In this document: piece after piece, positions 1 through 11,720 of the stretch | Position numbering within the stretch: the stretch's first letter is position 1 | How the letters are laid out: each line of letters begins with the position of its first letter | Source: Phoronis australis | Taxonomy: Eukaryota; Phoronida; Phoronidae | NCBI GenBank assembly: GCA_002633005.1 | Contig: NMRA01000616.1 | Span: 1-62,000, forward strand | Direction: 5' to 3' | DNA: 62,000 nucleotides | Notes under the pieces: model-generated | Told to the model about the DNA's origin: nothing | What the model saw: only the letters and a program-made list of their open reading frames with translations | The model's database searches: none | Made by a program: the position numbers and the translations under genes

Positions 1-845
1 CAAACAAGTGTCGTCAGCGTACTGGATCAATTTAAACTCAGAAACACCTATCCTGACACCAGTGATGCCACCATCCTGACGAATTAAATTACCCAATATT
101 TCTACACATAATAAAAAAAGGTAAGGAGAAATGGGGTCTCCTTGACGACAGCCTCTCTCCATTTCAAAAAATTCAGAGAAAAATAAATCCATGTTGGAGA
201 ACACAGAGACAAGATTTGTTGTAGAGTGTTTTGACCATGTCAATGAACCTTGGGCCAAAGTTAAAGTATGATAATGCCTTGAGGATGAAAGACCAGGAGA
301 CCGAGTCGAAAGCTTTTTCAAAATTGATCATTAACAGGAGTCCGGGAAAGGGTTTACAGTCTAAAAATTGAATTACATCATATAAAATTCTTATGTTTTC
401 CCCAATATATCTGCCTTTCATGAAACCTTGTTGGTTCTCGTGAATAAGGGGTCCGAGGACGCCTTTTAGGCGTCTAGCAATACAACCAGACAAAAGTTTG
501 TAAGTAATATTCAATAGTGAAATTGGACGCCAATTTTTTATGAATTCTCTTGGTTTATTTTCTTTTGGTATTATTGAGATAATACCCTGTTTTTGCGATG
601 TAGATAATTCTCCTTTATTAATACCTTCTTCAAAAGATCGGAACAAGTAATATTTAAGGTCTGGCCAAAAAAATTTTAAAATTCTACATTGAAACCATCT
701 GGTCCAGGACTTTTGTTTTTTAAATCTTTCAGAGTTGCATGAATTTCCTCCAAAGTGATAATTTTTTCAAGTTCGACTCGGTTCGACTAATGAATTTCCT
801 CCAAAGTGATAAATTTTTCAAGTTCGACTCGGCTCGACTGGTTCA
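1..845 (-). mobile_element. LINE fragment, L1/Tx1-like reverse transcriptase, decayed, cut by left edge
   Basis: Minus-strand translation gives the reverse transcriptase of an L1/Tx1-type non-LTR retrotransposon. In order from high to low coordinates: a 'SPGPDGFN' palm entry near 690, 'NWRPISLLN' and 'QQGFMKGRYIGENIR' fingers, motif A 'INFEKAFDS', then after a frameshift near 170 'RQGDPISPYLF' (motif B) and 'QYADDTC' (motif C) near position 20. Frameshifts near 650 and 170 show it is inactive. The first Asp of motif A, normally in 'IDFEKAFDS', is Asn here, so a catalytic metal ligand is lost. The right end carries a 51-bp tandem duplication (739-840). The element continues beyond the left edge of the window. 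Confidence 0.93.
739..840. repeat. 51-bp tandem duplication inside the LINE
   Basis: Two adjacent copies starting ATGAATTTCCTCCAAAGTGA at 739 and 790 differ at only a few bases. This is a local duplication at the 5' side of the decayed reverse transcriptase. Confidence 0.85.
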
Positions 846-1079
846 ATTTAGGCATTGGGCACGATCTATTGAAAAAGTTCATACGAAATTTAATGACCCA
901 TAAGTGAATTTTTTTATTTTACTGTATGTGCCCATACGCCTACATTCAAAAGTACGCCTTCATTCGAAATTAGCCGCATGCAGCTATATGGGAACCAACT
1001 GAGTGAAGCGATGCTTGAAATTAGTTTTCTAGCGCATCCCATCATTTAAAAAATAACCCTTGTCTCGCAGAATGCAGTG

Positions 1080-1540
1080 ATATGCAGTAAAATGTAACAA
1101 TTTTGTAAAATGTAACAATGACGTAAAATGTAATGTTGCTAGGCCTCTCCTAAAATGTAACAAGCTGTTACGTTTTATGTATAACTAAGTGTTGAATTTC
1201 TCATGCAAGAAATGTACTATTGTAACATTTTACTAAAGCGACGACACATTTCACGAGGTTGCATGGTATTTGTCACGCGGAGGAAAACGGTTTACGCACT
1301 TAACGGCTTTTTTCTCGAATCGTTTGAATGAAATTCTATCAAATGTGCCAGCTCGAATTTATAGATGTGTCCCTATGTGCTTCCCATTGTTTTTTAACAT
1401 GAATAGTTTCTTGGTACTGTCAAAAATGTACCCCGTACAGTTTCAACTCCAAACGAAAGAAGTTTCCAGGATCGGGTAACAAGTTTGTTCTTGTTAAAGC
1501 GTTCTTGCAATCTTTTGTTTCACAGGTCATAAACCAATCC
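1080..1540. repeat. dispersed repeat rich in GTAAAATGTAACAA, copy 1 (uninterrupted)
   Basis: Copies of GTAAAATGTAACAA and its reverse complement are packed between about 1087 and 1236. They are followed by unique-looking sequence that recurs, diverged, at 16600-16815 and 17848-17945. Shared landmarks include CATTTCACGAG, TATTTGTCAC, GTCAAAAATGTA, GTACCCCGTACAG and GTTAAAGCGTTCTTGCAATC. This copy keeps the two halves joined, so it serves as the empty site for the LINE inserted in the other copy. I see no coding capacity beyond short chance frames. Confidence 0.8.
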
Positions 1541-2052
1541 GGCATTACAGTAAACACACTGCCTTGGTAAGCACAGCAGAAACAATGATATCGTATTTTG
1601 GCAAATATTTATCGTGTTTCTTCTGGAAAAATGACCACAACAATTTTTTTCTCGAAGAATTGAATTTGAGAAGCCAGCTTTATCGAAAAAAATCAACCGT
1701 TTTTGTCTTATTAGTTATATCACGAGCAATACGTTGCTTGCCGATAGTATAGGAATAATCAATCAAGTTGGCGCAAATCTGAACAAGATTTTATATCTCA
1801 ACCTCCTCGTTTCCGAAAAGTAGGCCTACTCTGCATCCACAGGGGTAAAGATGTTTCTCACAATATTGTTAGGGTTGAACTTAGGAACTCCATTAAAATT
1901 TTTTGAAACAGCACTCGCTGCCCATTATTGGAAGCCCGATTAAAACATTGAACCATAAATGAGATGATTTTAAAATCTTTGGGGACCATTATGTATTAAA
2001 AACTTTGCTAAGCATGTATTGTGTACATTGCTCTCTGTCCTCGTAAAATAAA

Positions 2053-2118
2053 CTCAACAGTAATAACAATAACAATAATAACAATAACAAAAGCAATAAT
2101 AACAGTAATAATGACAAT
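2053..2118. repeat. AT-rich (AATAAC)n simple repeat
   Basis: An imperfect run of AATAAC/AATAATAAC units. The flanks (1541-2052) show nothing I can assign. Confidence 0.8.
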
Positions 2119-2459
2119 GGTTAGCTAAATTCATGCCGTGTCAGCCAGGAGGGTATGCGACAAATGCTGACCAAAGGGGTGTTTTTTCACAGCAAAAATA
2201 CTCTCTCTAAAATGTTGCCATTTTCGACAAAACATTATCTAAAAGAATGTCCGTTCTGCATTCCTGGAACAGAACAATGAGAAAATGGGAATTTTTACAT
2301 AAAATTACCTTTTAAATGGGTAACTTTTTTGTCCTAGCCCAATCTTTAAATGGGTAGGCTAGGTATTCAAATTTGGCAGCACCCCTCATCCAAAAATACT
2401 CGAGTACCCCCAGTCGTGTCAGACACCACTTGTTCGTGACTTTGGTCATTTACTTTGTG

Positions 2460-2640
2460 ATATGACGCCTGGTTTGTAAAATGTGACAATGGTACAATTC
2501 TAGCAGCGCATTCGACGTAAAATGTAACAACTTGTTACATTTTAAGAGATACTTAGCAACGTAAAATGTAACAATGACGTAGTTGTTACATTTTACGAAA
2601 TTGTTACTACATTTTACGACGTATCAGAGGTTCACGTTCA
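2460..2640. repeat. second cluster of GTAAAATGTAACAA motifs in both orientations
   Basis: Contains CGTAAAATGTAACAA three times (one with a TGTGAC variant) facing TTGTTACATTTTACG, so the segment can fold on itself. CGCATTCGACGTAAAATG is close to a stretch near 16630-16650, which ties it to the dispersed repeat at 1080 and 16600. Confidence 0.75.
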
Positions 2641-3767
2641 TAGCTATAGACCTTAACCTTTTCATCAAGGTTTTTCCAGGCGTGCTCGCCAAAACTGTTA
2701 CGGCTCTGCTCGGCTAGAGTCAGCGAAAACTAATAAAAATATTTCAAGGACAATTCATTACATCCAGACTGTCAAGCTGACATAAACGAACTGCTCACTC
2801 AAACTGATGGTCCTATAAGCTCTAAAATACCAACATAAATCTGCGTACATCGGTGTGAAAGAATGACCCTGGGTGGGGCTTAATGCAGATAACAATAGCA
2901 CATAACCTATCACTTCAGGTCAAGTACGAAGTTCCAGTAACGACTAAATAAATATAAGGAGCAACAAATTGAGATGACACTGACCTGGCCAGCTTTAGAC
3001 TACAGGGAGGTAAGAGCAACTAAATTTGATATTTTTGAGGCAAAACAATTCCCGTAAACCACGTCAATTAATCCCCCCAAGTATTGAGCTAGCTTGAAAT
3101 TTTTTTACAAAATCTCAGAAGCTGTTAAGTAGTCATTAGAGGAAATAACATTTCAAATTGGTCTAAAAATCAGAACATGTTCATGTGGATCACCGTTGCA
3201 TTGCGACATGCGGTCCCAAAAACAAAAATTGTGAGACTGTATTAAAAAGAAAACATTAACCGGCAAAGTTTGAAGGTCCGTAAATGTTCGTGTTTGCTCA
3301 TTTTGGCTGGTGTGATGATGGATGTATCATCGTCACAAATGTAACTAGACTGCTGTATCTTAGCCCCAACTTTCATAAAAATGTCATAACCATTTATAGA
3401 ACTTGAATTTGAAGCTGCATTTCACCTTGTTTAGCTGGCTAAAACAAAATCGAGATAAGCTATTTACGGTCACAAATAAGTGAACAGATTCTATTTCCGT
3501 CACCAACAAGAAAATGGCGCATCTTTGCATTCCCTGTGAGTCAGAAACGCCGGAAACCTATCACGGCGAGGAACATATGAGACTGATTTTTGAGAACGCT
3601 TTTTCAACAGTCTCATTTCAATATCGGAGAGGGGTTTACTTTCAGTGCATATGATGGAATTGCACACGATTTAGAAGCCATCATGCCATGCAATAAATCA
3701 TCTTGTCTGTACCAGTTGGCTGATTTTAGTTGAATAACTTAATATTTTTTATCTTTTATCCATTAGT
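2641..3767. other. no feature recognised
   Basis: AT-rich sequence without a supported exon, repeat boundary or RNA gene. Confidence 0.5.
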
Positions 3768-3921
3768 TTCTAGTTTATTGAGCTTGTCTATCCAAAATTG
3801 TTCTCTTTTGAGTCTGTTTAAGTTTAATCCATGAGATTCTAGTGTATTGAGCTTGTCTATCCAAAATTGTTCTCTTTTGAGTCTGTTTACATCTATGTTT
3901 AATTCATGAGGTTCTAGTGTA
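3768..3921. repeat. 69-bp tandem duplication
   Basis: GAGCTTGTCTATCCAAAATT occurs at about 3780 and 3849, with nearly identical flanks. The second copy has a small insertion before TTAATTCATGAG. Confidence 0.85.
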
Positions 3922-4084
3922 TCGTTACCATTTACCTGGTGTATTTTTTATTCCACAAGTAGATTTTAACCAATGGCAGGGTAAATTTGTACAGAGTATG
4001 CAGAAAAACATACTTGTGAAATTTTGTTCGACATGTTAGCAACAGTTATAGTCAAAACTTGTCCTGTCAGTCTCATCTGTAGTA

Positions 4085-5260
4085 GAAGAATACAAAGTTA
4101 CCAAAGTCCGAGCCAGCACCACTCTACGGAATCCATCTGACCAGGCCAACAGGGGATGCAGTATCCAGTCACTCACCGCAAGGAAGTGATCCACCATCCT
4201 GAGTATCAGTGAAGCAGAGATTCGGCTGAGGCACAGGCAGTTAGTAGAAACAGCTGGCCATGGTTGACAAGGGCTGGGCTACAAGACCTGTAAGCCAGCA
4301 TGGGAAAGATCTAAAGACCCGCTCAGAGACAAAACAATCAGGGAGGTTAGATCATCAGAGAACGAAGAAAGGTACGCCCGAGGAGTCCAGATGGGCTAAC
4401 AGGGAGCATGGACCAAGTGGTACAAAGTCGTACAAGGGGAAGTCAAGTGGGCTGATTTGTGGAATATGTCTCCTCTGAAAGTCAAATTCCTCATTAGATC
4501 TGTTTACGACGAATTGCCTACTCCCAGCAACCTTGCTACTTGGGGCCTTACTGACAACCCGAGCTGTATTCAGTGTGGGCGCAGATGTACTTTACAGCAC
4601 ATCCTATCATCTTGCAGCCGCGCTATTTGGCATCAGGAAGGTACACCTACCGACACAACCAGGTACTGAAAGTTTTTGCAAGGGTGTTGGTTGACGAGGT
4701 CAAGAGCAAACCGAAGCCGAGATGCCACCGCATCGAATTCATCAATTTCATAAGAAGTGGTGATGAGGCGAGTTAAAGGAAGACCCCAGCGCAGAAATGC
4801 ATCCTGCACACAGCCAACGACTGGAGAGTGTGGGCAGACCTTGCCGGTCATCAGTCACTCTTCCCTCAACACATTGTCCAGACGACCCAGCGCCCTGACT
4901 TGGTTATTTACTCGAAGAGTTCCCACCAGGTCATCTTGATTGAGCTCACTATCCCGTGGGAGAGTAGGGTGGAAGAGGCACACGAGCGAAAGACCTTGTA
5001 GTATGCAGCCCTGAGCCATGACTGTCATGTTAACGGCTGGAGATGTCGGAGTTTTCCTGTGGAGGTCGGCTGCCGGGGTTTTCCGGCCAGTTCGGTCATT
5101 ACCATGGCGAGGTCTCTTGGCATCTCCGTGTCAGGAAAGAAGGCTCTGCTACGCGACGTAGCCTCTGAAGCTGAACAGGCATCTTGTTGGATTTGGATGA
5201 AATACCTACAGCAACACCATCAGCAACCGTCACACAGAGCCTGATCAACTCTGTTGTCCC
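4085..5260 (+). mobile_element. LINE 3' part with zinc-knuckle and endonuclease-like C-terminal domain, frameshifted
   Basis: The plus strand encodes, across several frames, the C-terminal part of a non-LTR retrotransposon polyprotein. 'SPLKVKFLIRSVYDELPTP' is followed by a Cys/His cluster 'SCIQCGRRCTLQHILSSC' (about 4565-4620). After frameshifts come 'RPDLVIYSKSSHQVILIELT' and 'PWESRVEEAHER' (about 4890-4995), then 'VEVGCRGFPASSV' (about 5059-5100) and a helical tail ending near 5240. The R-P-D then E-L-T spacing after a zinc knuckle resembles the restriction-enzyme-like endonuclease of the R2 supergroup; that clade assignment is an inference. In-frame stops (for example after 'ERKTL') mark it as dead. 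Upstream, 4085-4440 is the same protein, badly decayed. Confidence 0.85.
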
Positions 5261-5592
5261 GCCTATTAGAGATGGTCTTGGTTTAGGGACGAAACCATTA
5301 AGGACAGTAGGAGACCAACTGAAGATGGCGGTTGAGCACAGTTCCATCAAGTATTTAAAGTAAGTTCTAATGTACTTCATTCTTGCGCTTCAACGACACA
5401 TTTTAAATAGTATGTGACATTTACGTACGAGTGGACGCTGAAATCGCTGATTGCCATGGCTGCACGGAAGGTACACTGACACAAGCTTTATCTACTACGA
5501 AATTATCTAAGCTTCTAAGCTTATGGTATTCTTGATAGTGCGAAAACTCCAATTAGTGTCTCTCGATCGTTTTAAACCTCGAAGGGAACATA
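5261..5592. other. no feature recognised
   Basis: Short spacer between LINE debris and the microsatellite, with no supported feature. Confidence 0.5.
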
Positions 5593-5593
5593 A

Positions 5594-5674
<81 letters not shown>

Positions 5675-5702
5675 GGTATACGTATATGTATATGTATATA
5701 CA
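5593..5702. repeat. compound microsatellite (TA)n(TG)n
   Basis: A TA run (about 5594-5617) passes into an uninterrupted TG run (about 5617-5670), then a TA/TG mixture. Cys-Val and Thr-His/Tyr reading frames across it are artefacts of the repeat. Confidence 0.98.
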
Positions 5703-7346
5703 GGCTTAGTTACAGAACAAAGAAAATTTATCATCTTTTGCGGGGCACTACGACGCCGGAATCCAAGAAACAGAAAAGTCAAGTGATACAAATCTTACGG
5801 GCTCAGTGGCATTGTGAAAATAAAGTCTGCCCCCCTGTAAAATATGTCCTACCTGCATAAATGGGGCAGCTACGTACATGTAAATCACTGAATATCACGG
5901 GCCCTTGTGTTAGAATTAAAATACATGCTGGCAGTACAGTACATGTTTTACAAGGGACATTATAAACTACCACACCGGATTTATTAATGGGCAAAACAGG
6001 AAAGTAAAAGGAGATCGAGATGTGCCTGCACAGAGCGAAGAACCTGCACTCCCAAGATTCCACACAGCCTTGTCGCCATGTAAACAAATTATGGTGATAT
6101 TTTTGCTTTAAAAGTGCTGTCGATGAAAATAGCATAAAAGGCTCATATTTTTCCATGTATGGAAAATTCAGTTTTCTGAGACAATGAGAATTTTGTAACG
6201 CTAAGAGTATCAATGTGAAATCCTTTTCCGACAAATGCTTTACCATATCCGTGTATTTGTTTGTAACGGCGGTGCGGAATAGATGCCGACGCAGCCCAGG
6301 TCCTTTTTAGTAATGCGCTCATGGGTGAGATTGTGCAAAGGTGCCGAAACACTTTCTGGAGCGCCATATAGCGCTTTTAGGGTATGCCAAAACCCGTTCA
6401 TGCAAAAAAACAAACGCTGCATGATGTAGTCCTTAAGGAAAGAGGTGCTTTCTTCTACTTGGCTCTCTAGCTAAAGAATGCCACACCACAAGTGTTTTTC
6501 TCCTGTGTGAGATGACCCTGACTAATCGTCTTATATTGACGCTTTAAAATTGGTTTGAATGTTTTAAAAGAATTAGTTTCATAAAAAATAAATGAAAATG
6601 AGTCGATGTTGATGATAATTTTCTTGACGTGGAAAGTTTTTGGGTTCAAGTTGGACGAAGTAAATTTTCAAAAGTTTTTGAAACACTAGAATTTTTGAGT
6701 CTCATATCTTTTAATTGAAATTACTTGCGGTTTGAGGCCAGCAATGGCCAAGAAATAACTTAGTTGCGTACTCGCTACACGTGCGTGAAGCGTTACAAAG
6801 TTTCCAAATGCGGCCTACTATTAGAAGAAAAAAATGTAGTATGTTCACAAAAAATATCTGCTATATGAGACACGAAGAAATTCAGTTATCATCTACGCAA
6901 ATAATCCAGAAAATGCACCTACCGTTGTTAGTATAGTAAAATATGCGCTTCGGCTTGAAACTTAGAATAATGATGTCTCCGAAGTTCACATTTTGCCTTT
7001 TCTATCAATAAAATAAATTGAAATAATTAAATCACCTTAAATAATTATGGGCCCGGCCTCGTAAGCATTTTTTAATACTATCTCATGAAGATTAAGAGGA
7101 AATCCAAAGCGAGGCTAACACTATTTCCTGTTTACAGTCATGGCAACCTCCTCTGTGCTGGATGATGATGTCTTTGCATTTGTTTTAAACATGACGCATA
7201 GCTTTGTGGAATCTTATTGTAAAAATTCTTCACTGTCAACAGACTCGAATCATCTGTTGAAAGGGCACAATTACTTCAGTGAAGGTTTTATAGCATTGAA
7301 AAAAATGTCCGTAGTTTTACGGGCTATATAAGCATTATTTAGTTGT
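5703..7346. other. no feature recognised
   Basis: Open frames of up to about 147 codons occur here (for example 5803-6246 minus), but none resembles a known family or carries splice-site support. I treat the stretch as non-coding. Confidence 0.5.
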
Positions 7347-7830
7347 TGAGCTGTCAACTTGTGATTGCTACGGACTCACAGAGCACGCTAAGCAAAATCA
7401 AGAGTGGCTTCATTAAATCAGAATGGAAGGAAGCACTAGAAGGAAGCAAGCTGAAACACCTGGTGTGGTTGTTTACCCCTGGACATGCTGGAGTGACGTG
7501 GAATCAAAGGGCAGATGACCTGGCAGGAAAGGCAGAACTTTTGGAAGATGTCACTTGGAGCGATAAGACCAGGAAATGGAGGCTCCCTCAGAAAGCCCCA
7601 CCCTGGAAAGACTAACTGAGCTTCATGTTGTCAGAGGAAGCGGCACCAGAACCACCTTACGTGGAGAAAGTAGATACCGTATTAACCAGCTCAACATGGG
7701 AACCATCAGCAGTGTGACTCTTTCTTTGCTGCTGCAGAGAAAGACTGAGCACTTGTGGACCTGTCCAATGTGCAGTGATGTCTGTCCCTGAGACAAAGAC
7801 AAAGACAAAGACAAAGATGAGCTGTCAACT
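7347..7830 (+). mobile_element. 5'-truncated LINE with RNase H domain, (GACAAA)n tail and 13-bp target duplication
   Basis: The insertion body is 7360-7817. It encodes an RNase H end ('VIATDSQSTLSKIKSG', then 'TPGHAGVTWNQRADDLAGKA', with D-S, PGH and N..AD signatures). After a frameshift comes the usual C-terminal Cys-containing tail ('RINQLNMGTISSVTLSLLL', 'EHLWTCPMCSD'). The element ends in four to five GACAAA units. TGAGCTGTCAACT directly precedes the body (7347-7359) and directly follows the tail (7818-7830), a textbook target-site duplication from target-primed reverse transcription. The frameshift shows it is not active. Confidence 0.92.
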
Positions 7831-8710
7831 GGCGTGTCGTTGTAACGGTGCCTACTTCATTGCATTTTTTGTTTCGCAAAAAGAATTCAACGATACCAGT
7901 GAGTGGCAAAATTACTGAAACGTTTAGTACCGTAAGATTCTTTGGTAAAATCACTAGATCATTTCGCGAGTCAATCACTCATTTGCTTAAAACATCTTTT
8001 TGATTTGATTCATTTAGTAAATTTTGTCAAAATACAACTGGTGTTCCTATGATTCATTCATTTTTTCAACTGCAGTAGTCTCTTGTTGTTCATTGTACAT
8101 GAACAATTTGAGACTCCGTGAACTGAAACTTTAATTTCACTTACCGACTAAATTTATAGTCTATTATGCTTATAAGTAACAAATATAAAAGTTAATGCCC
8201 TGGGTACGACTTGTCATAGTATTTCATGGTATTATTCATTCACAATAAGTCGTCTGATTTAAGTTTTGTTATAAACATGCACTGTCCACATTTGATAGAC
8301 TGAGCCAGTCATGTTCCAGGAAATGGGAGTGTGACTTTCCTTGCTGCACCTAATGATTCTCCCCACTTGTATTCTCCAACTGGCCATCCATTGTTTTTTT
8401 TTGCTTTCTCACTCCTTTGTTGCTCAGAAATGGATGGATGTTCAGTTTTACATACTTTTCATTGAGTGCTAAATAATTAGAAATCTTTTGCCAGACAGGC
8501 ACATTGTCCTCAAGTTCTAGCAAGTCAACAAATCCACTCAGTTTAGTAATAGCGTCACCTGATATCGAGCCAGTGTACAATGACGATACAATTAAATATG
8601 CTATTGTGCCTCACGCAGCTATCCCAGCCAGGGCTTTACAGGTAGTAGTGACCTTTGTACTGGGCGAGTTTGCCAACATAGCGTGGCTGGTCTATGACTT
8701 TTGTGGATGG
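7831..8710. other. no feature recognised
   Basis: No supported exon, repeat boundary or RNA gene. Confidence 0.5.
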
Positions 8711-9138
8711 GTACTGCTGTACGTGAACGTTTCCTGCTTAATCTCAAGATCGCGTATGCGTGAACTTGGAATTGAATATTCTTTAAGGCAAAAAGGTGAA
8801 ATTTTTGTTTGGTGAAAACATTTTTTTTAATTATTCGCCTCACGATCAACAATTTTCTCCGTTAACGTAACTTGTTTCGCTTAACCGGAGGAATATGTGA
8901 ATGGCTAAATTGATTATTGTTTGGTGAAACTGATCGCCCGTAGTTGAAAACGTTGGTGAAAATTGACATTATTTTATTCAAATGTAACTTGATTTAGTGC
9001 AATGCAAATTTTTATGAACATGAACGTGATTACTTGAGTGAACTTGTCAAGTTGCCTAGCGTATTCCAAGTTCACGCAACACTCACTCTGCTTAATCTTG
9101 AGATTAAGCAGGATTCCAAGTTCACGTACAGCAGGTAC
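8711..9138. mobile_element. foldback element with long imperfect inverted terminal repeats
   Basis: The left arm (8711-8772) starts GTACTGCTGTACGTGAACG and contains CTGCTTAATCTCAAGAT and GTGAACTTGGAAT. The right arm (about 9063-9138) holds the inverse: ATTCCAAGTTCACG, CTGCTTAATCTTGAGATTAA and GTTCACGTACAGCAGGTAC. Inside the right arm, 9088-9111 is itself a near-perfect palindrome. The body has no coding frame. This fits a non-autonomous DNA transposon or foldback element. I could not confirm a target duplication. Confidence 0.75.
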
Positions 9139-9218
9139 AACTCTTTAAATGTACTGGGCATTAATTGCTGTATAACATGCATGTTTTGGGAAGCCCATCA
9201 AATGGGAATCGAAAGTAA

Positions 9219-9319
9219 TGGTCTGATATAACGTGCCCGAATTTTGAGAACCATTTTTCTCCACTGAATAACGGGAAGAAACTTGTTCTCAAAATATATG
9301 GGCACGTTATATCGGACTA
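9219..9319. mobile_element. about 100-bp hairpin MITE
   Basis: The left arm 9219-9251 (TGGTCTGATATAACGTGCCC, then ATTTTGAGAAC) pairs with the right arm 9285-9319 (GTTCTCAAAATATATGGGCA, then CGTTATATCGGACTA). The loop is about 33 nt. The arms are about 33 bp and more than 85 percent complementary. There is no coding content. Confidence 0.85.
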
Positions 9320-11370
9320 TTGCCGAATCAAACCCAAGATAACGAAGTATAGAATATTAGCCCAGGCCATTATTTTCCTGCTTAAGCTACAGTTGCTGCT
9401 GAGCGTAGACCTGTTGACAAGACTTGCTCCAACAATCCTACTCTAAAGACAAAAAAGTTCATCAAGAAGACTCATACACCAAGGTCTGCCAACTCTGCTA
9501 ATAACTTCCAATGCACGGCAAGTGGTTATATAATATTCATACACATTCATGTGAATATCTATGTGATTAGCATGAACTTTTCACCTAGCTGTAAATGTTC
9601 TGGTATATCTTTCAAATTCAACACAGTTTAGAATGAGTGAAAATTATGAAGTTCAGAGGTTCCACCAGGGGAAGTACTGTTTGCCTGACTGCTCCTTTCA
9701 GTTGAAATGATTCGTTCATACACTTGAGAGGGCAGGGGTCACCTTTACGGTATTCGGTGTAATAAGAAAACCTTCACGGCTGTATGCACTCCAGCCTGAT
9801 AAGTGAGCTGAGGTCACCGTTTTTGGTGGAACATTCAAGGTTTGTCATTTTTCTTGAATTCCAGAGAATATGCAATTAAAATAACGTTTTACCTTGGGGA
9901 AGTTCAAGATGCTGCATGCCAAGTGGTGTGCAAGTAGGTGCTGTCTATTCAAACATCGCGGCCACTGGCCACTGACAGCGTTTTCCCGTTCAGTGACTCT
10001 AGCAGACGAAGGGGGTTCTGAGCGCGTGATAACATCTAGCTTCTTTGTTAACTGCCAAGCACAGTCTTTTGTCTGTAATGACAACAGGTACGCCAATTAT
10101 CTACCAGGCTTATTACAGACCACGTGTGAACACCGTCAAACCCTAAGTGAATTGGTGCCGGGTACATTCGGAAAGAATAGATTATCGTAACTTTGCTTGC
10201 AGTTGAGCGATTTTGGCTATTCAAAAACTAAACATGATCACTATTTGACGAGGATTTCAGAAATGCTATTGGTTTATGTTCAAATATGTTATAACTTAAT
10301 TTTTGTGTTTAACAGCACAGCCCAGTCAGGCTATATACATACGATCTTATATAAGATTAAAGCAATTATCGAACAAAAGAGAGCTGGCCCTCTAACCATG
10401 AATGCCAGAATGGGGTTAATCAGTCGTGTAAGATATTGGCTGCAGGGGTAAACTTCCCAACTTGTTGTTGGGCAATAGAACCGAACAACGTTGGGAGCAA
10501 CGGGAAAACGTCGTAATGACATTAGAGTCGACTAGAACTGACATGGATACTGCACCCCGTGGCGAGGTTAGATGAGACTTCACTTAAACGTATTACAGGA
10601 CATACACCATTGCTGAGGAAGTTAGAGCGGTTATACAGTTTTGACTGGTTTTCTATTGCATCAATCTGTAATATCACTATATTAAAAAACCTGGATAGTC
10701 TTGTCCCGGCTTTTGTATCGTGGTCATTTTGAAAACCTCTTGTTGTGCACCCGTGCAGTGAGTGTTCCGCTGCACTCAGTGTCTTAATGCTGAGTATGCT
10801 ATACACACTTTCACAGCGCTACCTGACGTAAGGTAGCACTTTGGAATGTTCTTTATCATGTGAAATCGACGTCATGACATTCAGTTATTCCCACTGGTTG
10901 AAATCTGAGAAAACCTTTCAAGTTGCGTAGTATGGCGACCACCTTTGACTTGAATAGTCGCAATTTATTAAAACGGCTGTGATCGAAATAAACAGAATCA
11001 AGGGAACCCCTATCCCGTGGCTCAAGCCCAAACACTGAGTACAATACATAGAAGGCGTTTGCAAGTGTTGGTGATGTGATCGATAAACTTCCGACCAAGC
11101 ATGCGCATTGAACCCCGCACACGGAATTCCGTGTGTCGTTCATCATGTTTTTGCAGGGCCACTTTTCCTTAAGGATGGCGCTATGTCATAGGGTAAGTAT
11201 ACTACTGAGTGTGACTGTGGGTGTCATTAGGTCTTTTAAAGGAGCATTCATATGTTGCGTCATCACTCGAGGGGTGAGAGGAGGTTTGTAAAGATTACAA
11301 TTTGCAACAGGGGGAAAGGTGTTACACTAATGGTGACGTCATCGAATGGTTTGTTACCAATATCTCCATC
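9320..11370. other. no feature recognised
   Basis: Open frames up to 98 codons occur but lack family similarity, and no splice-consistent exon chain was found. Confidence 0.5.
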
Positions 11371-11720
11371 AAACTGATTCACCTTCTAGAGCTCCCATAC
11401 CAAAATGTCTTCTTGCAAACACTTGCAGCAAGCTTGCAGCAAAGTTGCCACAGGCTTGCTGCAAAAGTTTCTGCGAACCAGCGGCAAACACATGGAACCA
11501 TCTTGAGTCAAAGAATGTTTGTATGTTTCCTGGAACCTAATAAGTTTGCATTAAGCTTGCAGGAAACATCTCCATTTGGTTATACGGAATAGTTTCCTCA
11601 AATCAGCCGGTCACATTGCTGCAAGGATCCTGCAAGCATCTTCATGTGACTATAGATGGGAATTTCCGCAAACCAGCCGCAGTCATTGCTGCAATGCAGC
11701 AAACAATGCAATAATTCACC
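11371..11720. repeat. degenerate TTGCAGCAA-rich segment
   Basis: Repeated CTTGCAGCAA, CTTGCTGCAA and ATTGCTGCAA blocks in both orientations alternate with AAACCAGCCGC/AATCAGCCGG phrases. It looks like a decayed tandem or self-complementary repeat. The 96-codon frame across it is a by-product. Confidence 0.6.

Noticed and set aside
5507-5860. Cys-Val and Thr-His repeat proteins on both strands
   Set aside because: Artefact of the TA/TG microsatellite.
9845-10190. Overlapping frames of 83-98 codons on both strands
   Set aside because: Mutual shadows with no domain, splice or context support.
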